A stretch of 6,582 bases of DNA from Curvibacter sp. (GTDB taxonomy: Bacteria; Pseudomonadota; Gammaproteobacteria; Burkholderiales; Burkholderiaceae_C), in NCBI GenBank assembly GCA_003500955.1, contig DNQP01000034.1, positions 1 to 6,582 on the forward strand, given 5' to 3'. Made by a program: the position numbers and the translations under genes. The notes under the pieces are model-generated. The model was not told where the DNA came from, did no database searches, and worked only from the letters and a program-made list of their open reading frames with translations. Shown one piece after another: positions 5,733 to 6,582 of this stretch (within the stretch, counting starts at the first letter, position 1; the number at the start of each line of letters is the position of its first letter).

Positions 5733-6582
5733 GAGGCGACGAGTATGTCAGAGAGGGGCTGCGACCTGAAACCTTGCAGCAGGCGCTGCCAGGCGCTGCG
5801 CGGTGCCGGCGTGTAGCGGCGGGCCACGAGCTCGCTGCAGAGTGTGAGCGTCACGTCCTGCCCGGCGTCCAGCGCCGCCTGCACGGGCGCCAGTTGTGCG
5901 TCCAGCGTTTGCCAGGCACGGGCCCAGGCGGCCCAGTCGCCGCGCACCGCAGGCTGGGTGAGGGCGTCGAACACAGTCAGCGCTTGCGTCGGTGTGGGCG
6001 AGGCAGCCAGCGCACCGCAGCCGCTGAGCCAGAAGGAATTGACGGCCAGCGCGCCGCGTCCGGCGCGTGCCTCGCTGACGGGGTGGGTGTAGAGCAGCAT
6101 CTGCATCTCGTTCTGCAGCCGGCGCAGCAGGGGCGAGGCTGGCAGCCAGGGGGCCACGTCACGACCGATCACACGCTCGGTCGTGGCGCTGACCACCGCA
6201 CGCAGCGGCTCGCCGCTGACCAGCCAGCGCAGGGGCTGCTCGTAGTGCAGGGTGAGGCCGTCTTCGTTGAAGAAGGGCTGCATGGCGGCCCGCAGCGCTT
6301 GCGCTTCGTCCTCGCGCAGGTCCAGCGCCTGTGGGTCGCGCAGGCTCACGCGGGCCTGGCCGATTTCCCAATGGGCCGGGGTGAGGAAGCCCCAGGCCGT
6401 GTTGCCAGCGCCAGGCAGCTGCAGCGTGTGCGCGTGCAGCGCCGCCCAGGCTGGCGCCTGCGGATCCAGGCCCCGCGCAAGCGCGAGCAGCTGTTCGTGG
6501 GCACTGGTCGGGCTGTGTTCGGGTAGCTGCAGCAGGGTCTGCGGCGCCATCGCCTGCAGCAGGGCCTGCAGGCGGGGTAGGG
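5729..6582 (-). CDS. RpfE-like conserved protein of unknown function, 5' end outside window
   Basis: At least 283 codons remain open to the right edge. The first ATG inside the window is at 6550, but the frame stays open upstream and the preceding residues (LPRLQALLQA) resemble the N-terminal part of known relatives, so the true start probably lies beyond 6582. The protein looks soluble: no signal peptide or membrane helix in the visible part, rich in Ala, Leu, Gln and Trp. The most distinctive segment is HPVSEARAGRG followed by AVNSFWLSGCG, encoded around 6020-6100. As I recall, this recJ-adjacent family is labelled 'regulatory protein RpfE type' after the Xanthomonas rpf cluster, or 'phosphoglycerate mutase'. 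The second label probably comes from a faint likeness of the NSxWL motif to archaeal-type mutases; I see no set of mutase catalytic residues, so that function should not be assumed. It overlaps recJ by 4 bases (ATGA), making a link to RecJ expression or DNA repair worth considering. Confidence 0.85.
   Translation of the reverse strand, partial: LPRLQALLQAMAPQTLLQLPEHSPTSAHEQLLALARGLDPQAPAWAALHAHTLQLPGAGNTAWGFLTPAHWEIGQARVSLRDPQALDLREDEAQALRAAMQPFFNEDGLTLHYEQPLRWLVSGEPLRAVVSATTERVIGRDVAPWLPASPLLRRLQNEMQMLLYTHPVSEARAGRGALAVNSFWLSGCGALAASPTPTQALTVFDALTQPAVRGDWAAWARAWQTLDAQLAPVQAALDAGQDVTLTLCSELVARRYTPAPRSAWQRLLQGFRSQPLSDILVAS

Noticed and set aside
4644..5816. A 390-codon plus-strand ORF opposite recJ.
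   Set aside because: It has low-complexity Gly/His/Gln/Val composition and mirrors the recJ codons; RecJ on the other strand has every expected motif.

Overview
This is a GC-rich chromosomal window with tightly packed, ordinary-looking genes and no mobile element, tRNA, rRNA or CRISPR array that I can see. The gene content, the strong G/C preference at third codon positions and the gene order (an RpfE-like gene directly before recJ; a PHP phosphoesterase, a YciO-family protein and a site-2 protease in one run) suggest a betaproteobacterium of the Burkholderiales, most likely Comamonadaceae. That placement is inferred from gene order and remembered family resemblance, not from a database search.

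Left part (1-2767), all on the minus strand and transcribed right to left: a PHP-domain phosphoesterase of the RNase AM/YciV type, an EamA-type (DMT) membrane transporter, a YciO-family threonylcarbamoyl-AMP synthase-like protein, and the first 113 codons of a membrane-embedded M50 site-2 metalloprotease that runs off the left edge. The first three genes overlap at their stop/start codons (ATGA at 1910-1913, TGATG at 1021-1025), so they almost certainly form one translationally coupled operon. The protease follows after 56 bases. In E. coli the PHP gene (rnm/yciV) and yciO are also neighbours; here a transporter lies between them.

Middle (2768-4018): a 111-base divergent intergenic region with a plausible -10 box on each strand, followed on the plus strand by a single membrane-bound diguanylate cyclase. 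It has about seven N-terminal transmembrane helices and an intact GGEEF domain with an RxxD product-inhibition site.

Right part (4019-6582), minus strand: recJ, encoding a full-length single-strand 5'-3' exonuclease, preceded by a conserved RpfE-like protein of unknown function that overlaps it by 4 bases (ATGA) and whose 5' end lies beyond the window. The diguanylate cyclase and recJ converge with only 4 bases between their stop codons.

I found no convincing new system. The points most worth checking are the possible leaderless starts and 12-codon upstream ORF around the divergent promoter region, the transporter placed between two RNA-related genes, the near-touching convergent stops, and the uncharacterised RpfE-like partner of RecJ.
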